Shown here in pieces: positions 37,360 through 47,553 of a stretch of 64,000 nt of DNA (its first letter is position 1; every line of letters starts with the position of its first letter). The stretch is taken from NCBI GenBank assembly GCA_018823905.1, contig JAHJHL010000033.1, positions 31,938-95,937 on the forward strand. Direction: 5' to 3'. The position numbers and the translations under genes are program-made. The notes under the pieces were generated by a model that ran no database searches, was not told the origin of the DNA, and was given only the letters and a program-made list of their open reading frames with translations. The DNA comes from Alphaproteobacteria bacterium. GTDB lineage: Bacteria > Pseudomonadota > Alphaproteobacteria > Sphingomonadales > Sphingomonadaceae.

Positions 37360-38325
37360 TTGATAAAAAATCTATCCGTTACAAAGCGAAGTGCTGCGAC
37401 TTTAGTAGCGCTTGCGATCGTGATTGCGGCGCCGCCGATCGCGGCGAGCGAAGCTGGTCCGACAGCGGCAACAACAGCGCGTCCACTCTACACCAGCCAA
37501 GCGCCGATTGTGATGCTGAAGGATCTTGATTCGGGCAAGATCCTGTTTGCGCGCGGCGCCGACAAGCGGTTCGCGCCAGCGTCGATGGCAAAGGTGATGA
37601 CGGCTTATGTCGTTCTCGACCTGATTAAAAAAGGCGACCTCGCCCGCGACAAGCAATTCACCGTCAGCGAAGCGACGTGGAAGAAGTGGCGGGGCAGCAA
37701 CGGCGGATCAACGATGTTCCTGAGCCCTGGCGAGAAAGTTTCTGTCGATGACCTGCTGAAAGGCCTGATCACCGTATCGGGAAACGATGCCGCCGCGGCA
37801 CTGGCGGTAGGAATCGACGGCAGCGAGGCCGCTTTTGTCAAAAGAATGAATGTTGTAGCCACACAAATTGGCATGGGATCGAGTAACTTCGGGACGCCGA
37901 ACGGCTGGCCGGACGGCGGGGTGACTAAGGTCAGCGCCAGTGACCTCATCACGCTTGCCGACCGGCTGATCCACGATCATCCCGCTGGCTATGCGCGCTA
38001 TTTTTCGATGCCGAAGCTTCAGCATGGCAAGTCGCCCGACGGCAAGCCGATCGTTCAGGCGAACCGCAATCCGATTCTGGGCCGGGTGCTCGGGGCAGAT
38101 GGGCTGAAGACGGGCTACACGACCGAAGCGGGCTATTGCTTGCTGGGCTCCGCGAAGCGCGACGGGCGGCGGCTGATCATGGTCGTTGCCGGTTTGCCGA
38201 GCGACAAGGCGCGGCGCGAAGAGGCCGAGCGGCTGATGACCTGGGGTTTCTCCGTAGCGTTGGCTTCGAACGACAGCCGCCAAGGCAAAAAAGCCGCGAG
38301 TGGCGGCGCTCGCGCTGCGCCGTGA
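37360..38325 (+). CDS. D-alanyl-D-alanine carboxypeptidase (PBP5/6-type)
   Basis: FAPASMAKVMTAYV (SxxK), SGNDAAAALA (SxN), LKTGYTTEAGYCL (KTG). Confidence 0.93.
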   Translation: MIKNLSVTKRSAATLVALAIVIAAPPIAASEAGPTAATTARPLYTSQAPIVMLKDLDSGKILFARGADKRFAPASMAKVMTAYVVLDLIKKGDLARDKQFTVSEATWKKWRGSNGGSTMFLSPGEKVSVDDLLKGLITVSGNDAAAALAVGIDGSEAAFVKRMNVVATQIGMGSSNFGTPNGWPDGGVTKVSASDLITLADRLIHDHPAGYARYFSMPKLQHGKSPDGKPIVQANRNPILGRVLGADGLKTGYTTEAGYCLLGSAKRDGRRLIMVVAGLPSDKARREEAERLMTWGFSVALASNDSRQGKKAASGGARAAP

Positions 38326-38403
38326 TGACAAAGCGCGTGCTGGCGGCTACCGCCGTGTGATGCACGCGTGCTTCCTCCTTCTACACCCTTGCAGGCTTTC
38401 GGC

Positions 38404-39024
38404 ATGACGCTCGGGCGATTTGTCACGCTGGAGGGCGGAGAGGGTGTCGGCAAATCGACGCAGATCCGCGCGTTGGCGGCCGCGCTGGCCGCACGCGACA
38501 TCGACGTCGTCACGACGCGCGAGCCCGGTGGCAGCACCGGCGCCGAAGCGATCCGGACGCTGTTGATGGAAGGCAGCGACGACCGCTGGGACGCGCGCAG
38601 CGAAGCCTTGCTGTTCGCCGCGGCGCGCGCCGACCACGTCGCGCGGACGATCCGACCGGCGCTGGCGCGCGGCGCGTGGGTATTGTGCGACCGGTTTGTC
38701 GATTCGAGCCGCGCCTATCAGGGTGGCGGTGGCGGCATCACCGATGCGGACATCTTGGCGCTCCACGGCGTGGGGTCCGAAGGGTTGCTGCCCGACCTTA
38801 CCTTCCTGCTGACCGTCAGTCCTACCGAAGCGGTGCGCCGCCTCGCGGTACGCGGCGGTAGTGATCGGATGGGCAGCAAACCCGCTGATTATCAGGCGCG
38901 TTTGGCCGCGCGCTTCGTCGAAATGGCCGAGGCGGAGCCCGACCGCTGGCGGGTTATTGACGCCGATGCCCCCGCCGAGCAGGTAACGGCAGCAATCTTG
39001 GCCGGACTAGCCGAATGGCTATGA
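38404..39024 (+). CDS. tmk: dTMP kinase
   Basis: MTLGRFVTLEGGEGVGKSTQIRAL; TTREPGGSTGAEAIR; CDRFVDSSRAYQG. Confidence 0.95.
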   Translation: MTLGRFVTLEGGEGVGKSTQIRALAAALAARDIDVVTTREPGGSTGAEAIRTLLMEGSDDRWDARSEALLFAAARADHVARTIRPALARGAWVLCDRFVDSSRAYQGGGGGITDADILALHGVGSEGLLPDLTFLLTVSPTEAVRRLAVRGGSDRMGSKPADYQARLAARFVEMAEAEPDRWRVIDADAPAEQVTAAILAGLAEWL

Positions 39025-40001
39025 TCGGCCATCAGGACGCCGAGGCAGCCTTTCTTGAAGGCTGGCAGGGGGGCCGGCTGCATCACGCCTGGCTGCTCGC
39101 CGGACCGCAGGGGATGGGGAAGGGGGGTTTTGCCGCCCGCGTCGCGCGCTTCCTCGTCACCCATGGCCGTGGCGGCGACGGGCAGGCGGTTTTGCTCGAC
39201 GATCCGGGCGATAGCGCTGCGGGCCGGCTGGTCGAGGCGGGCAATCACCCCGAAATCCTTCACCTGACGCGCCAGCTCAAGGACAAGAGCAAAGAACTCG
39301 CGCGGAACATCACGATCGATCAGGTGCGGACGATGATCCGCCGCCTGCATCTGTCGCTATCGCTCGGCGAGTGGCGCGTCATCATCGTCGATGCGATCGA
39401 CGATTTGGAGACCGACGCCGCTAACGCCTTACTCAAGACGCTCGAGGAACCGCCAGCCAAAACGCTGTTCCTGCTCGTCAGCCACTCTCCGGGACGCTTG
39501 TTGCCGACGATCCGGTCGCGATGCAGAGCGCTGCGTTTTCAACCAGTTGATCGTGACGTCATGACCGCATGGCTGCACGAGCTGCGCCCGATGCTCGAAA
39601 TCGCCGAGGTGCGCGCGATCGTTGCCGCGTCGGGCGGTGTGCCGGGCAAGGCGCTGGCGTTGATCGACAGCGATGTTGCCGCGATGGAGAAAAAACTGCT
39701 CGCGATTGCCGCGACCGGCGACCCCGAAAATCGCCTGCGTGAGGCGCTGGCGCGCGAGGTTGGCGGCACCAGCAATCGCGCGAAGCTCGAACTCGTCATC
39801 GATATCGTGCTCGGGCTGCTCGCGCAGTTGGCGCGCGAGCGTTCAGTGGCAGAGATTGCGCCGATCCTCGCGCAATGGGACCGCGTCCAGCGTACCGTAC
39901 GCGACGCGATCCGCGGCTCCTATGATGGCACGATGGTTGGGTTCGAAATCGGCAACTGCCTTGCTGAACTGGCGCCGCGTTCGACGCATCCGGCACGCTG
40001 A
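39015..40001 (+). CDS. holB: DNA polymerase III subunit delta'
   Basis: HHAWLLAGPQGMGKGGFAARVARFL; IIVDAIDDLETDAANALLKTLEEPPAKTLFLLVSHSPGRLLPTIRSRCR; follows tmk. Confidence 0.92.
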   Translation: MAMIGHQDAEAAFLEGWQGGRLHHAWLLAGPQGMGKGGFAARVARFLVTHGRGGDGQAVLLDDPGDSAAGRLVEAGNHPEILHLTRQLKDKSKELARNITIDQVRTMIRRLHLSLSLGEWRVIIVDAIDDLETDAANALLKTLEEPPAKTLFLLVSHSPGRLLPTIRSRCRALRFQPVDRDVMTAWLHELRPMLEIAEVRAIVAASGGVPGKALALIDSDVAAMEKKLLAIAATGDPENRLREALAREVGGTSNRAKLELVIDIVLGLLAQLARERSVAEIAPILAQWDRVQRTVRDAIRGSYDGTMVGFEIGNCLAELAPRSTHPAR

Positions 40002-40039
40002 CGCTTTCCCTCGCGCGCGCCAGCGGCTAAGGCGCGGCC

Positions 40040-41617
40040 ATGTCCGAAAACAGTGCACCTTTCTACATCACCACCGCGATCAGCTACCCCAATGGCCGCC
40101 CGCATATCGGCCACGCCTATGAAGCGATCGCCACCGATGTGATGGCGCGGTTCCAGCGCGCGCGCGGCCGCGACGTGCGGCTGGTCACCGGGACCGACGA
40201 ACATGGGCTGAAAATGTTTCAGACGGCGCGCGATCAGGGCCGCGAGACGATCGATCTGGCCGACGAAATGTCGTCCTATTTCCGTGAGATGTATGCCAAG
40301 CTGAATATCAGCTATGATAATTTCATGCGGACGTCGGATGCGGCGCATCATGCGGCCTCGCAGGCGATCTGGAAAGCGATGGAGGCCAATGGCGATCTTT
40401 ATCTCGACCGTTACGAGGGTTGGTATTCGGTTCGCGACGAAGCCTTTTACGATGAAAGCGAGCTCGTCGATGGGGAGGGCGGCGCCCGCCTGTCGCCGCA
40501 AGGAACCCCGGTCGAATGGACCGTCGAGGAAAGCTGGTTCTTCCGCCTGTCAAATTATCAGGACCGGTTGCTCGCGCTGTACGAAGAGCAGCCCGACTTC
40601 ATTCGCCCGGAAAGCCGCCGCAACGAAGTGATGCGCTTCGTCGAAGGCGGGCTCAAGGATCTCAGCGTCTCGCGCACCAGCTTTGACTGGGGCGTACCGG
40701 TGCCGGGATCGCCCGGGCATGTGATGTATGTGTGGGTCGACGCGCTCACCACCTATCTCTCGGGGCTCGGCTATCCCGATCTCGATGGCGATTTCGGCAA
40801 GTTCTGGCCTGCGAATATCCATATGATCGGCAAGGATATTGTGCGTTTTCATACGGTTTACTGGCCAGCCTTTCTGATGAGTGCCGGTCTGCCGCTGCCC
40901 AAGCAGGTGTTCGGTCACGGCTTCCTGCTCAACCGCGGCGAGAAGATGTCGAAGTCGCTCGGCAATGTCGTCGATCCGATGGCGCTCGCCGACACCTTCG
41001 GGGTCGATCCGCTGCGCTATTATCTGCTGCGCGAAGTCAGCTTCGGGCAGGACGGCACTTACTCGGCCGAGGCGATCGTGCGCACCGCCAATGCCGATCT
41101 GGCGAACAGCTTCGGCAACCTGGCGCAGCGCAGCTTGTCGATGATTTTCAAGAATTTGGATGGCGTTCTGTCGGCGGATTATGCGTTACACGAGGACGAT
41201 CGCGCGTTGCTGTCAATCGTCAACGACGCCTGTCGCAACCTGCTCCCGCGCGAATTTGAACAGCTCGCTTTCTCGGTCGGGATCGAGGAGTGGCTGCGCG
41301 CCGTGTTCGCGTGCAACCAATATGTCGATACACAAGCCCCCTGGGCGCTGCGCAAGACCGACCCTGATCGGATGCGCGCGGTGCTGATGACCTTGTTTCA
41401 GGTCGTCCGCACGCTAGCCATCGCGATCCGTTCGGTGGTGCCGACCGCCGCCGACACGCTGCTCGATCAGATGTGTATTGCCGAAGAGGCGCGCGATTTT
41501 TCGGCGCTCGACGACGGCGAGTGGTTTGCGAACTTGGCTGCCAGCGGATTTACCGTTAGCCAGCCAACTCCGCTCTTCCCGCGCCTTGACCTGCCCGAAG
41601 GGGAAGGGGAGGCCTGA
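40040..41617 (+). CDS. metG: Methionine--tRNA ligase
   Basis: FYITTAISYPNGRPHIGHAYEAIATDVMARF; VTGTDEHGLKM; RGEKMSKSLGNVVDP (KMSKS). Confidence 0.97.
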   Translation: MSENSAPFYITTAISYPNGRPHIGHAYEAIATDVMARFQRARGRDVRLVTGTDEHGLKMFQTARDQGRETIDLADEMSSYFREMYAKLNISYDNFMRTSDAAHHAASQAIWKAMEANGDLYLDRYEGWYSVRDEAFYDESELVDGEGGARLSPQGTPVEWTVEESWFFRLSNYQDRLLALYEEQPDFIRPESRRNEVMRFVEGGLKDLSVSRTSFDWGVPVPGSPGHVMYVWVDALTTYLSGLGYPDLDGDFGKFWPANIHMIGKDIVRFHTVYWPAFLMSAGLPLPKQVFGHGFLLNRGEKMSKSLGNVVDPMALADTFGVDPLRYYLLREVSFGQDGTYSAEAIVRTANADLANSFGNLAQRSLSMIFKNLDGVLSADYALHEDDRALLSIVNDACRNLLPREFEQLAFSVGIEEWLRAVFACNQYVDTQAPWALRKTDPDRMRAVLMTLFQVVRTLAIAIRSVVPTAADTLLDQMCIAEEARDFSALDDGEWFANLAASGFTVSQPTPLFPRLDLPEGEGEA

Positions 41618-42393
41618 TGCTCGTCGATTCGCACTGCCACCTCAATTACAAGGGGCTCGCCGAACAACAAGGCGAAGTGCTCGAGCGCGCCCGCGCCCGC
41701 GGCGTCACTGCGATGCTCAACATCGCAACGCGCGAACGCGAGTGGGACGATGTGTTGGCGGCGGCCGAAGCCAATCCCGACGTGTGGGCCAGCGTCGGCA
41801 TTCATCCGCACGACGCCGACCATCACCCCGACGTCGATACCGCCAAGCTCGTCGAGCGCGCCGCGCATCCGCGTGTGATCGGCATCGGCGAAACCGGGCT
41901 CGACTATTATTACGACAAAAGCGACCGCGTTCGGCAGCAGGACAGTTTCCGCCGCCATATCCACGCGTCGCAGGCGACCGGGCTGCCGATCATCGTCCAC
42001 ACCCGCGATGCCGAGGCCGACACGCTGGCGCTGCTCGGTGAGGAGATGGGCAGGGCGACCTTCCCCGGCGTGATCCATTGCTTCACCGCGAGCGACGATT
42101 TCGCACGCCAGGCGCTCGACCTGGGGCTGTTCATTTCGATCTCGGGGATCGTGACCTTCAAGAACGCCGCCGATCTGCAGGCGACCGCCAAATGGCTGCC
42201 GCAGGACCGGCTGCTGATCGAAACCGACTCCCCTTTCCTCGCGCCTGTGCCGCACCGCGGTAAGACCGGGGAACCAGCGTTTGTCGCCGACACGTTGGCG
42301 TTCCTCGCGGCCCTGCGCGACGAAGATGCGGAAGCCCTCGGCGCCGCAACGAGCGCGAATTTCTACGCGCTTTTCGACAAGGCGGCGCCATGA
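41617..42393 (+). CDS. TatD-family metal-dependent hydrolase
   Basis: MLVDSHCHLNYKGL; VIGIGETGLDYYYDKSDR; LIETDSPFLAPVPHRGKTGEP. Confidence 0.95.
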   Translation: MLVDSHCHLNYKGLAEQQGEVLERARARGVTAMLNIATREREWDDVLAAAEANPDVWASVGIHPHDADHHPDVDTAKLVERAAHPRVIGIGETGLDYYYDKSDRVRQQDSFRRHIHASQATGLPIIVHTRDAEADTLALLGEEMGRATFPGVIHCFTASDDFARQALDLGLFISISGIVTFKNAADLQATAKWLPQDRLLIETDSPFLAPVPHRGKTGEPAFVADTLAFLAALRDEDAEALGAATSANFYALFDKAAP

Positions 42394-42406
42394 CGTCATA
42401 CGCGCC

Positions 42407-43171
42407 ATGAAGGTTCGTATCCTGGGTTGCGGGACGTCGTCGGGGGTGCCGCGGATCGGCAACGACTGGGGGCAGTGCGACCCCGACAATCCGCGCAACC
42501 TGCGCAGCCGGTCCTCGATCCTGATCTCGCTCGGCGGCTTCCGCCTGCTTGTTGACACCAGTCCCGACATGCGGCTGCAACTACTCGATGCCGAGGTCGG
42601 TGTTGTCGATGGCATCATCTGGACCCACGAGCATGCCGACCATTGCCACGGCCTCGACGATCTGCGCCAGATCATGCACCTGCGCGGCTCGCTGGTGCCC
42701 GCCTATGCCCGCAACCATGTGCTCGACACGCTCAAATGGCGCTTCACCTATGCCTTTGCCGGAAACGCCGGTTATCCAGCGTTGGTCGATCCGATCGATT
42801 TGCTCGATCACCAATCGATCGGGCCGATCGAGGTTTCGGCGATCGAAATGCCGCATGGACCGATCAAGGCCAGCGGGCTGATCTTCAGCGATGGTGTCCA
42901 CAAAATCGGTTACGCGACTGATTTTTCAAAGTTTACTGATGAGATGGTCGAGTTTTTCCAAGGCGTCGATCTGTTCGTCATCGATGCGCTGCGCCGCTAT
43001 CCGCACCCGACGCATCCGCATCTGGCGATGACCCTCGCAGCGCTCGAAAAATGCGGCAATCCGCGCGCGATCATCACGCATATGGACAATACGATGGATT
43101 ATGACGACCTTGCAGGCGAATTGCCGCCGGGTGTCGAGCCGGGCTATGACGGGTTGGAGGTGCAGCTATGA
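42407..43171 (+). CDS. MBL-fold metallohydrolase (PhnP-like)
   Basis: MKVRILGCGTSSGVPRIGNDWG; IIWTHEHADHCHGLDDLR. Confidence 0.92.
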   Translation: MKVRILGCGTSSGVPRIGNDWGQCDPDNPRNLRSRSSILISLGGFRLLVDTSPDMRLQLLDAEVGVVDGIIWTHEHADHCHGLDDLRQIMHLRGSLVPAYARNHVLDTLKWRFTYAFAGNAGYPALVDPIDLLDHQSIGPIEVSAIEMPHGPIKASGLIFSDGVHKIGYATDFSKFTDEMVEFFQGVDLFVIDALRRYPHPTHPHLAMTLAALEKCGNPRAIITHMDNTMDYDDLAGELPPGVEPGYDGLEVQL

Positions 43172-43344
43172 GCGGTGATACGGCGGTGCAGCTGATCTGG
43201 TTTGTCGGCGCGCTGACGCTGGTTGTCAGTTCGCTGCTGGCGCGGCGGTTACCAATGGCCGACTGGCTCAAGATGGGGTTGGCGTGGGCGGCGATTTTTG
43301 GTCTGGTTTTTCTGGTCATCCGGACGTGGCAGATGGTCACCTGA
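43168..43344 (+). CDS. Small membrane protein, hypothetical (58 aa)
   Basis: ATGA overlap with the MBL gene; MSGDTAVQLIWFVGALTLVVSSLLARRLPMADWLKMGLAWAAIFGLVFLVIRTWQMVT, two TM segments. Confidence 0.6.
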   Translation: MSGDTAVQLIWFVGALTLVVSSLLARRLPMADWLKMGLAWAAIFGLVFLVIRTWQMVT

Positions 43345-43456
43345 TCGCCTGGTAATCATATGGTTGAACAAAAGTCGTATGATTCCAACGGCAGGGGGGG
43401 ATCCCCCGTCCCATACATACCACAATTTAACATAATATATATTATCGGATAAGTCC

Positions 43457-44233
43457 ATGACCGACGCGACGCTTCAGTCCCCCATCGATCGCCTGTTGGC
43501 CGTGATGGCCAAATTGCGCGACCCCGACGGCGGCTGCGAATGGGATCTCGCGCAGAGTTTTGCGACCATCGCCCCCTACACGATCGAAGAAGCCTATGAA
43601 GTCGCCGATGCGATCGCTGGCGGCGACCCTGCGGCGATCTGTGACGAGCTTGGCGACCTGTTGCTGCAAGTTGTCTTCCACAGCCAGATCGCAGCCGACG
43701 ACGGTCTGTTCGGCTTTGACGACGTCGCCACGGCGATCAGCGACAAGATGGAACGCCGCCATCCACACATCTTTGGCGACCACAAGACCGATGACGTCCG
43801 CCAGCAATGGGAACAGATCAAGGAAGATGAACGCGCCGCCGATGGCCCCAAGGGCGCGCTGTCGGGTGTCGCTCTATCCTTGCCCGCCTTGTTGCGTGCC
43901 CAAAAGCTCCAGTCGCGCGCCGCACGCGTGGGCTTCGACTGGCCCGATGTTAACGGTCCGCGCGATAAGATCGCCGAAGAACTGGTCGAAGTTGCCCTCG
44001 CGACTGATCAAGCGGAACGCCACGAAGAGGTCGGCGATCTGCTGCTCGCGGTCGCCAACTACGCACGCCACCTAGGAGTCGATGCAGAAAGCGCGCTGCG
44101 CGATGCCAACATCAAATTCGAACGTCGCTTTGCAGCAATGGAAGATCGCGCAGGTGGAAGCCTGGCGGGCCTGTCGCTCGACGAACAGGAAGCCCATTGG
44201 GTCGCGGTCAAGGCGTCGGAGCGTCGTCCGTAG
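43457..44233 (+). CDS. mazG: Nucleoside triphosphate pyrophosphohydrolase
   Basis: LRDPDGGCEWDLAQSFATIAPYTIEEAYEVADAIAGGD...ELGDLLLQVVFHSQIA (MazG). Confidence 0.95.
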   Translation: MTDATLQSPIDRLLAVMAKLRDPDGGCEWDLAQSFATIAPYTIEEAYEVADAIAGGDPAAICDELGDLLLQVVFHSQIAADDGLFGFDDVATAISDKMERRHPHIFGDHKTDDVRQQWEQIKEDERAADGPKGALSGVALSLPALLRAQKLQSRAARVGFDWPDVNGPRDKIAEELVEVALATDQAERHEEVGDLLLAVANYARHLGVDAESALRDANIKFERRFAAMEDRAGGSLAGLSLDEQEAHWVAVKASERRP

Positions 44234-45497
44234 GCCACAGCCGCTCAAACCGCGCGCTGTCGGCGGGATCGAGCCGGACCGTCAGCACATGCCCCTCACC
44301 CTCAGGCTCATCCGCCAGCACCTCGCCGCGCGCGTGAAGCCACGCCGCCGCTTCGCCGTCCTGATAGTCGAGGTAAATCCGCTGGACCTTGTGCAGTGCG
44401 GTCAGCTGCGACGCCATCAACACGCGCGCAGCTTCGACGCCTTCGCCCGTCGCCGCGGACATGACTGCGACGTCAGAACGGCGCGCCGCTATTTCCTCAA
44501 TCGCGGCGCGACCATCGGCGTCCGCGGTATCGATCTTGTTCCAGATTTCTATCTGGGGGATCACGGGCGCCGCGTCGCCCTCCCCGTCATCCTGCGGCCC
44601 ATTGACGCCGAGCGAGCTTAGGATCGCGCGAACATCGTCATATTGCGCGTCGCTGTCGGGATGGACGATGTCGCGGACATGGACGATCAGGTCGGCCGTC
44701 GTGACCTCTTCGAGCGTCGCGCGGAACGCCGCGACCAGTTCGGTGGGCAGGTCCGATACAAATCCGACGGTATCGGACAGGATCGCCTTGTCGATTCCGG
44801 GTAGCCTTATCTCGCGCATCGTCGGATCTAGCGTGGCGAACAGCATATCTTCCGCCATGACGTCACTGCCCGTCAACCGATTGAAAAACGTCGATTTACC
44901 CGCGTTGGTATAACCGACAAGCGCGACCACCGGCCATGGCGCGCGCTGACGCTTCGCTCGCTGAAGCTGGCGCGTGCGCCGCGCGTCGTCGAGCGACCGG
45001 CGGATGCGCGCCATCCGGTTGCGGATCATCCGCCGGTCGGCTTCAATCTGCGTTTCGCCGGGGCCGCCGAGGAAGCCGAAGCCGCCGCGCTGGCGTTCGA
45101 GGTGGGTCCAGCTGCGCACCAGCCGCCCGGCCTGATAATCAAGATGCGCCAGCTCGACCTGTAACCGCCCCTCGGCGGTCGCAGCGCGCTCGCCAAAGAT
45201 TTCGAGGATCAGCCCGGTGCGGTCGATCACTTTTGTGCCAAAGGCGGTTTCCAGATTGCGCTGCTGGATAGGGCTGAGCGCCGCATCGACGACAACCAAC
45301 TGGACACCGTGCTTTTCGATGTCGGGCGTAATGGCTTCGATCTGCCCGACGCCCAGGAGCGTGGCAGCGCGCGTCTGGCGCAGCCGCAAGGTGTGGACCG
45401 CAACCACGTCGAGCCCGATCGCCAGAGCAAGTCCCCGCGCCTCATCGGCGCGCGCGTCAAGGTCGCGCGTCAGCCGCTGGCTATGCCACTCAGGCAC
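44208..45497 (-). CDS. hflX: GTPase HflX (start may lie further upstream toward hfq)
   Basis: LGVGQIEAI...[15 protein letters not shown]...[28 protein letters not shown]...[20 protein letters not shown]. Confidence 0.95.
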   Translation of the reverse strand: MPEWHSQRLTRDLDARADEARGLALAIGLDVVAVHTLRLRQTRAATLLGVGQIEAITPDIEKHGVQLVVVDAALSPIQQRNLETAFGTKVIDRTGLILEIFGERAATAEGRLQVELAHLDYQAGRLVRSWTHLERQRGGFGFLGGPGETQIEADRRMIRNRMARIRRSLDDARRTRQLQRAKRQRAPWPVVALVGYTNAGKSTFFNRLTGSDVMAEDMLFATLDPTMREIRLPGIDKAILSDTVGFVSDLPTELVAAFRATLEEVTTADLIVHVRDIVHPDSDAQYDDVRAILSSLGVNGPQDDGEGDAAPVIPQIEIWNKIDTADADGRAAIEEIAARRSDVAVMSAATGEGVEAARVLMASQLTALHKVQRIYLDYQDGEAAAWLHARGEVLADEPEGEGHVLTVRLDPADSARFERLWPTDDAPTP

Positions 45498-45556
45498 GAC
45501 GAGGAGCGCGGCGGCGCCGCGGGTGACTTCTTCTGGACTGTCAATAATCGAGGCGA

Positions 45557-46057
45557 TCAGGCGTTGTCCGCTTCTGCGTCCGGCTCGCTATCGGTCAGGT
45601 TGATCGGGCCGTTCGGCTGCACCGTCGAAATGGCGTGCTTATAAACGAGCTGCACCTGCCGCTCGCGCTCGAGCAACATGCAGAACAGGTCAAAGGCGAC
45701 GATATCGCCCTGCAACATCACCCCGTTGACCAGGAACATCGTCACCGATTCATCGGATTTGCGCACTGCGTTCAAGAATACGTCTTGCAACGCCTTGCCC
45801 TTGCTGGCCGGCGCATCGCGCAAATTGCCGCCGAGCAGCGACAGGTCGAAGTCGTGCGAAGGCATCACTGTCGAGATCGCATGTTTGTAAACCAGCTGCG
45901 ACTGGCCATCGCGGCGCAGCAGCAACGAGAAGTTGTCAAACCAGGTGATGATGCCCTGAAGCTTCACCCCTTTGACCAGGAACATCGTTACCGGGGTTTT
46001 GCTCTTACGTAGCGCGTTGAGAAAAATATCCTGGAGATTCTGGTTCTTATCGGACAC
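45557..46057 (-). CDS. hfq: RNA chaperone Hfq, tandem two-domain form (166 aa)
   Basis: Two Hfq cores in one [63 protein letters not shown] and [60 protein letters not shown]. Confidence 0.96.
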   Translation of the reverse strand: MSDKNQNLQDIFLNALRKSKTPVTMFLVKGVKLQGIITWFDNFSLLLRRDGQSQLVYKHAISTVMPSHDFDLSLLGGNLRDAPASKGKALQDVFLNAVRKSDESVTMFLVNGVMLQGDIVAFDLFCMLLERERQVQLVYKHAISTVQPNGPINLTDSEPDAEADNA

Positions 46058-46173
46058 ATTTGCCTCCTGTTTTTGGCGGTACGACCGCGGGTATGCGCCG
46101 GTTTTCCGGCTTTAAGACCTTCTTATTCGCATCAATATGCGGCAAAGCTTGCGCAAGGTCTAGCGCAAAGCCT

Positions 46174-47553
46174 TTACCCCTCGCCGTCGGAACTCTCGGT
46201 GAGGCCCAAAAGTTTCAGTTTTCGGTGCAATGCCGAACGCTCCATGCCGATAAAGGTCGCGGTGCGCGAAATATTGCCCGAAAACCGGTTGATCTGTATC
46301 CGCAGATATTCGCGCTCAAAATTCTCGCGCGCTTCTTTCAGCGGGATCGCGGTGATCGATTCCGAATTGGGCAGGATGTCGGCTCCGCCACGCACCAACT
46401 CACTCGGCAGCATATCGGCATCGATCCGCGCCAGCCGGTCGCTCGGCGCCAGGATCATCACGCGCTCGATCACATTGCGCAGCTCGCGGACATTGCCCGG
46501 CCACTCATGCGCCTGCAAGGCCGCCATCGCTTCCGAACTGATCTCGGGCGGTGGCACCCGGCGGTCGGCGGCGTAGCGACGGATATAATGGTCGCAGAGG
46601 CTGGCTATGTCGTCGCGCCTCTCGCGCAGCGGCGGGATGTGCACGGGTACGACGTTGAGGCGATAATAAAGATCCTCGCGAAAGCGGCTCTCAGCGATTT
46701 CGGTCGTCAGGTCGCGTGCCGAGCCCGAAATAATCCGCACATCGACGCGGATCATCGTCCGCCCGCCAACCCGCGTAAAGCTCTGGTCGGTCAGCACCCG
46801 CAGGATTTTGCCCTGCGTCGTCAGCGGCATGTCGGCGACCTCGTCGAGGAACAAGGTGCCGCCGTGCGCCTGTTCGAGCAACCCGACGCGAATCGCGCCG
46901 TCGTCGCTTTCGGACCCGAACAATTCGGTTTCGACCGTTTCCGGGTCCATGCGCGCCGACGAAATCACGCGGAAGGGCGCATTGTGTCGCCCGCTCCACC
47001 CGTGCAGCACGCGCGCGGCGACTTCCTTGCCGACCCCCGCAGCACCGGTGATCAGCACCCGGCTGCCGGTCCCCGCCACACGCTTCAGCGTAGCGCGGAC
47101 ATTGTTGATCGAAGCACTGGTCCCGGTCAGCTCATCCGACGGCCCCGCCTTTTCACGCAGCTGCTCATATTCGAATTTCAGCCGTTCGCTTTCGGTCGCG
47201 CGCGCCACTAGGTGGAGCAGGCGCGATGCCTCGAAAGGCTTTTCGATGAAATCATAAGCACCGCGGCGGATGGCCGCGACGGCGGTGTCGAGCCCACCAT
47301 GACCCGAAATGACGATGATCGGCAGTGTCGGGTCGAACGCCTTGATCGCCTCAACCAGCCCCAGCCCGTCGAGCCGCGATCCCTGCAACCAGACATCGAT
47401 TAGCGCCAGCGACGGCCGCCGCTGGCGGATCGCTTCGAGCGCGGAATCGCTGTCAGAGGCAATGCGCGCCTCATAACCTTCGTCTTCCATGACGCCGGCG
47501 ACGAGGTCGCAAATGTCGCGCTCGTCGTCGACAATCAGAATATCAAGCGCCAT
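46174..47553 (-). CDS. ntrX: Sigma-54-dependent response regulator NtrX
   Basis: MALDILIVDDERDICDLVAGVMEDEGY receiver; AAA+ VLITGAAGVGKEVAARVLH; C-terminal Fis-type ISRTATFIGMERSALHRKLKLLGL; follows ntrY. Confidence 0.95.
   Translation of the reverse strand: MALDILIVDDERDICDLVAGVMEDEGYEARIASDSDSALEAIRQRRPSLALIDVWLQGSRLDGLGLVEAIKAFDPTLPIIVISGHGGLDTAVAAIRRGAYDFIEKPFEASRLLHLVARATESERLKFEYEQLREKAGPSDELTGTSASINNVRATLKRVAGTGSRVLITGAAGVGKEVAARVLHGWSGRHNAPFRVISSARMDPETVETELFGSESDDGAIRVGLLEQAHGGTLFLDEVADMPLTTQGKILRVLTDQSFTRVGGRTMIRVDVRIISGSARDLTTEIAESRFREDLYYRLNVVPVHIPPLRERRDDIASLCDHYIRRYAADRRVPPPEISSEAMAALQAHEWPGNVRELRNVIERVMILAPSDRLARIDADMLPSELVRGGADILPNSESITAIPLKEARENFEREYLRIQINRFSGNISRTATFIGMERSALHRKLKLLGLTESSDGEG

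Noticed and set aside
46060-47211. 383-aa plus-strand ORF
   Set aside because: Antisense to ntrX; composition of a shadow ORF.
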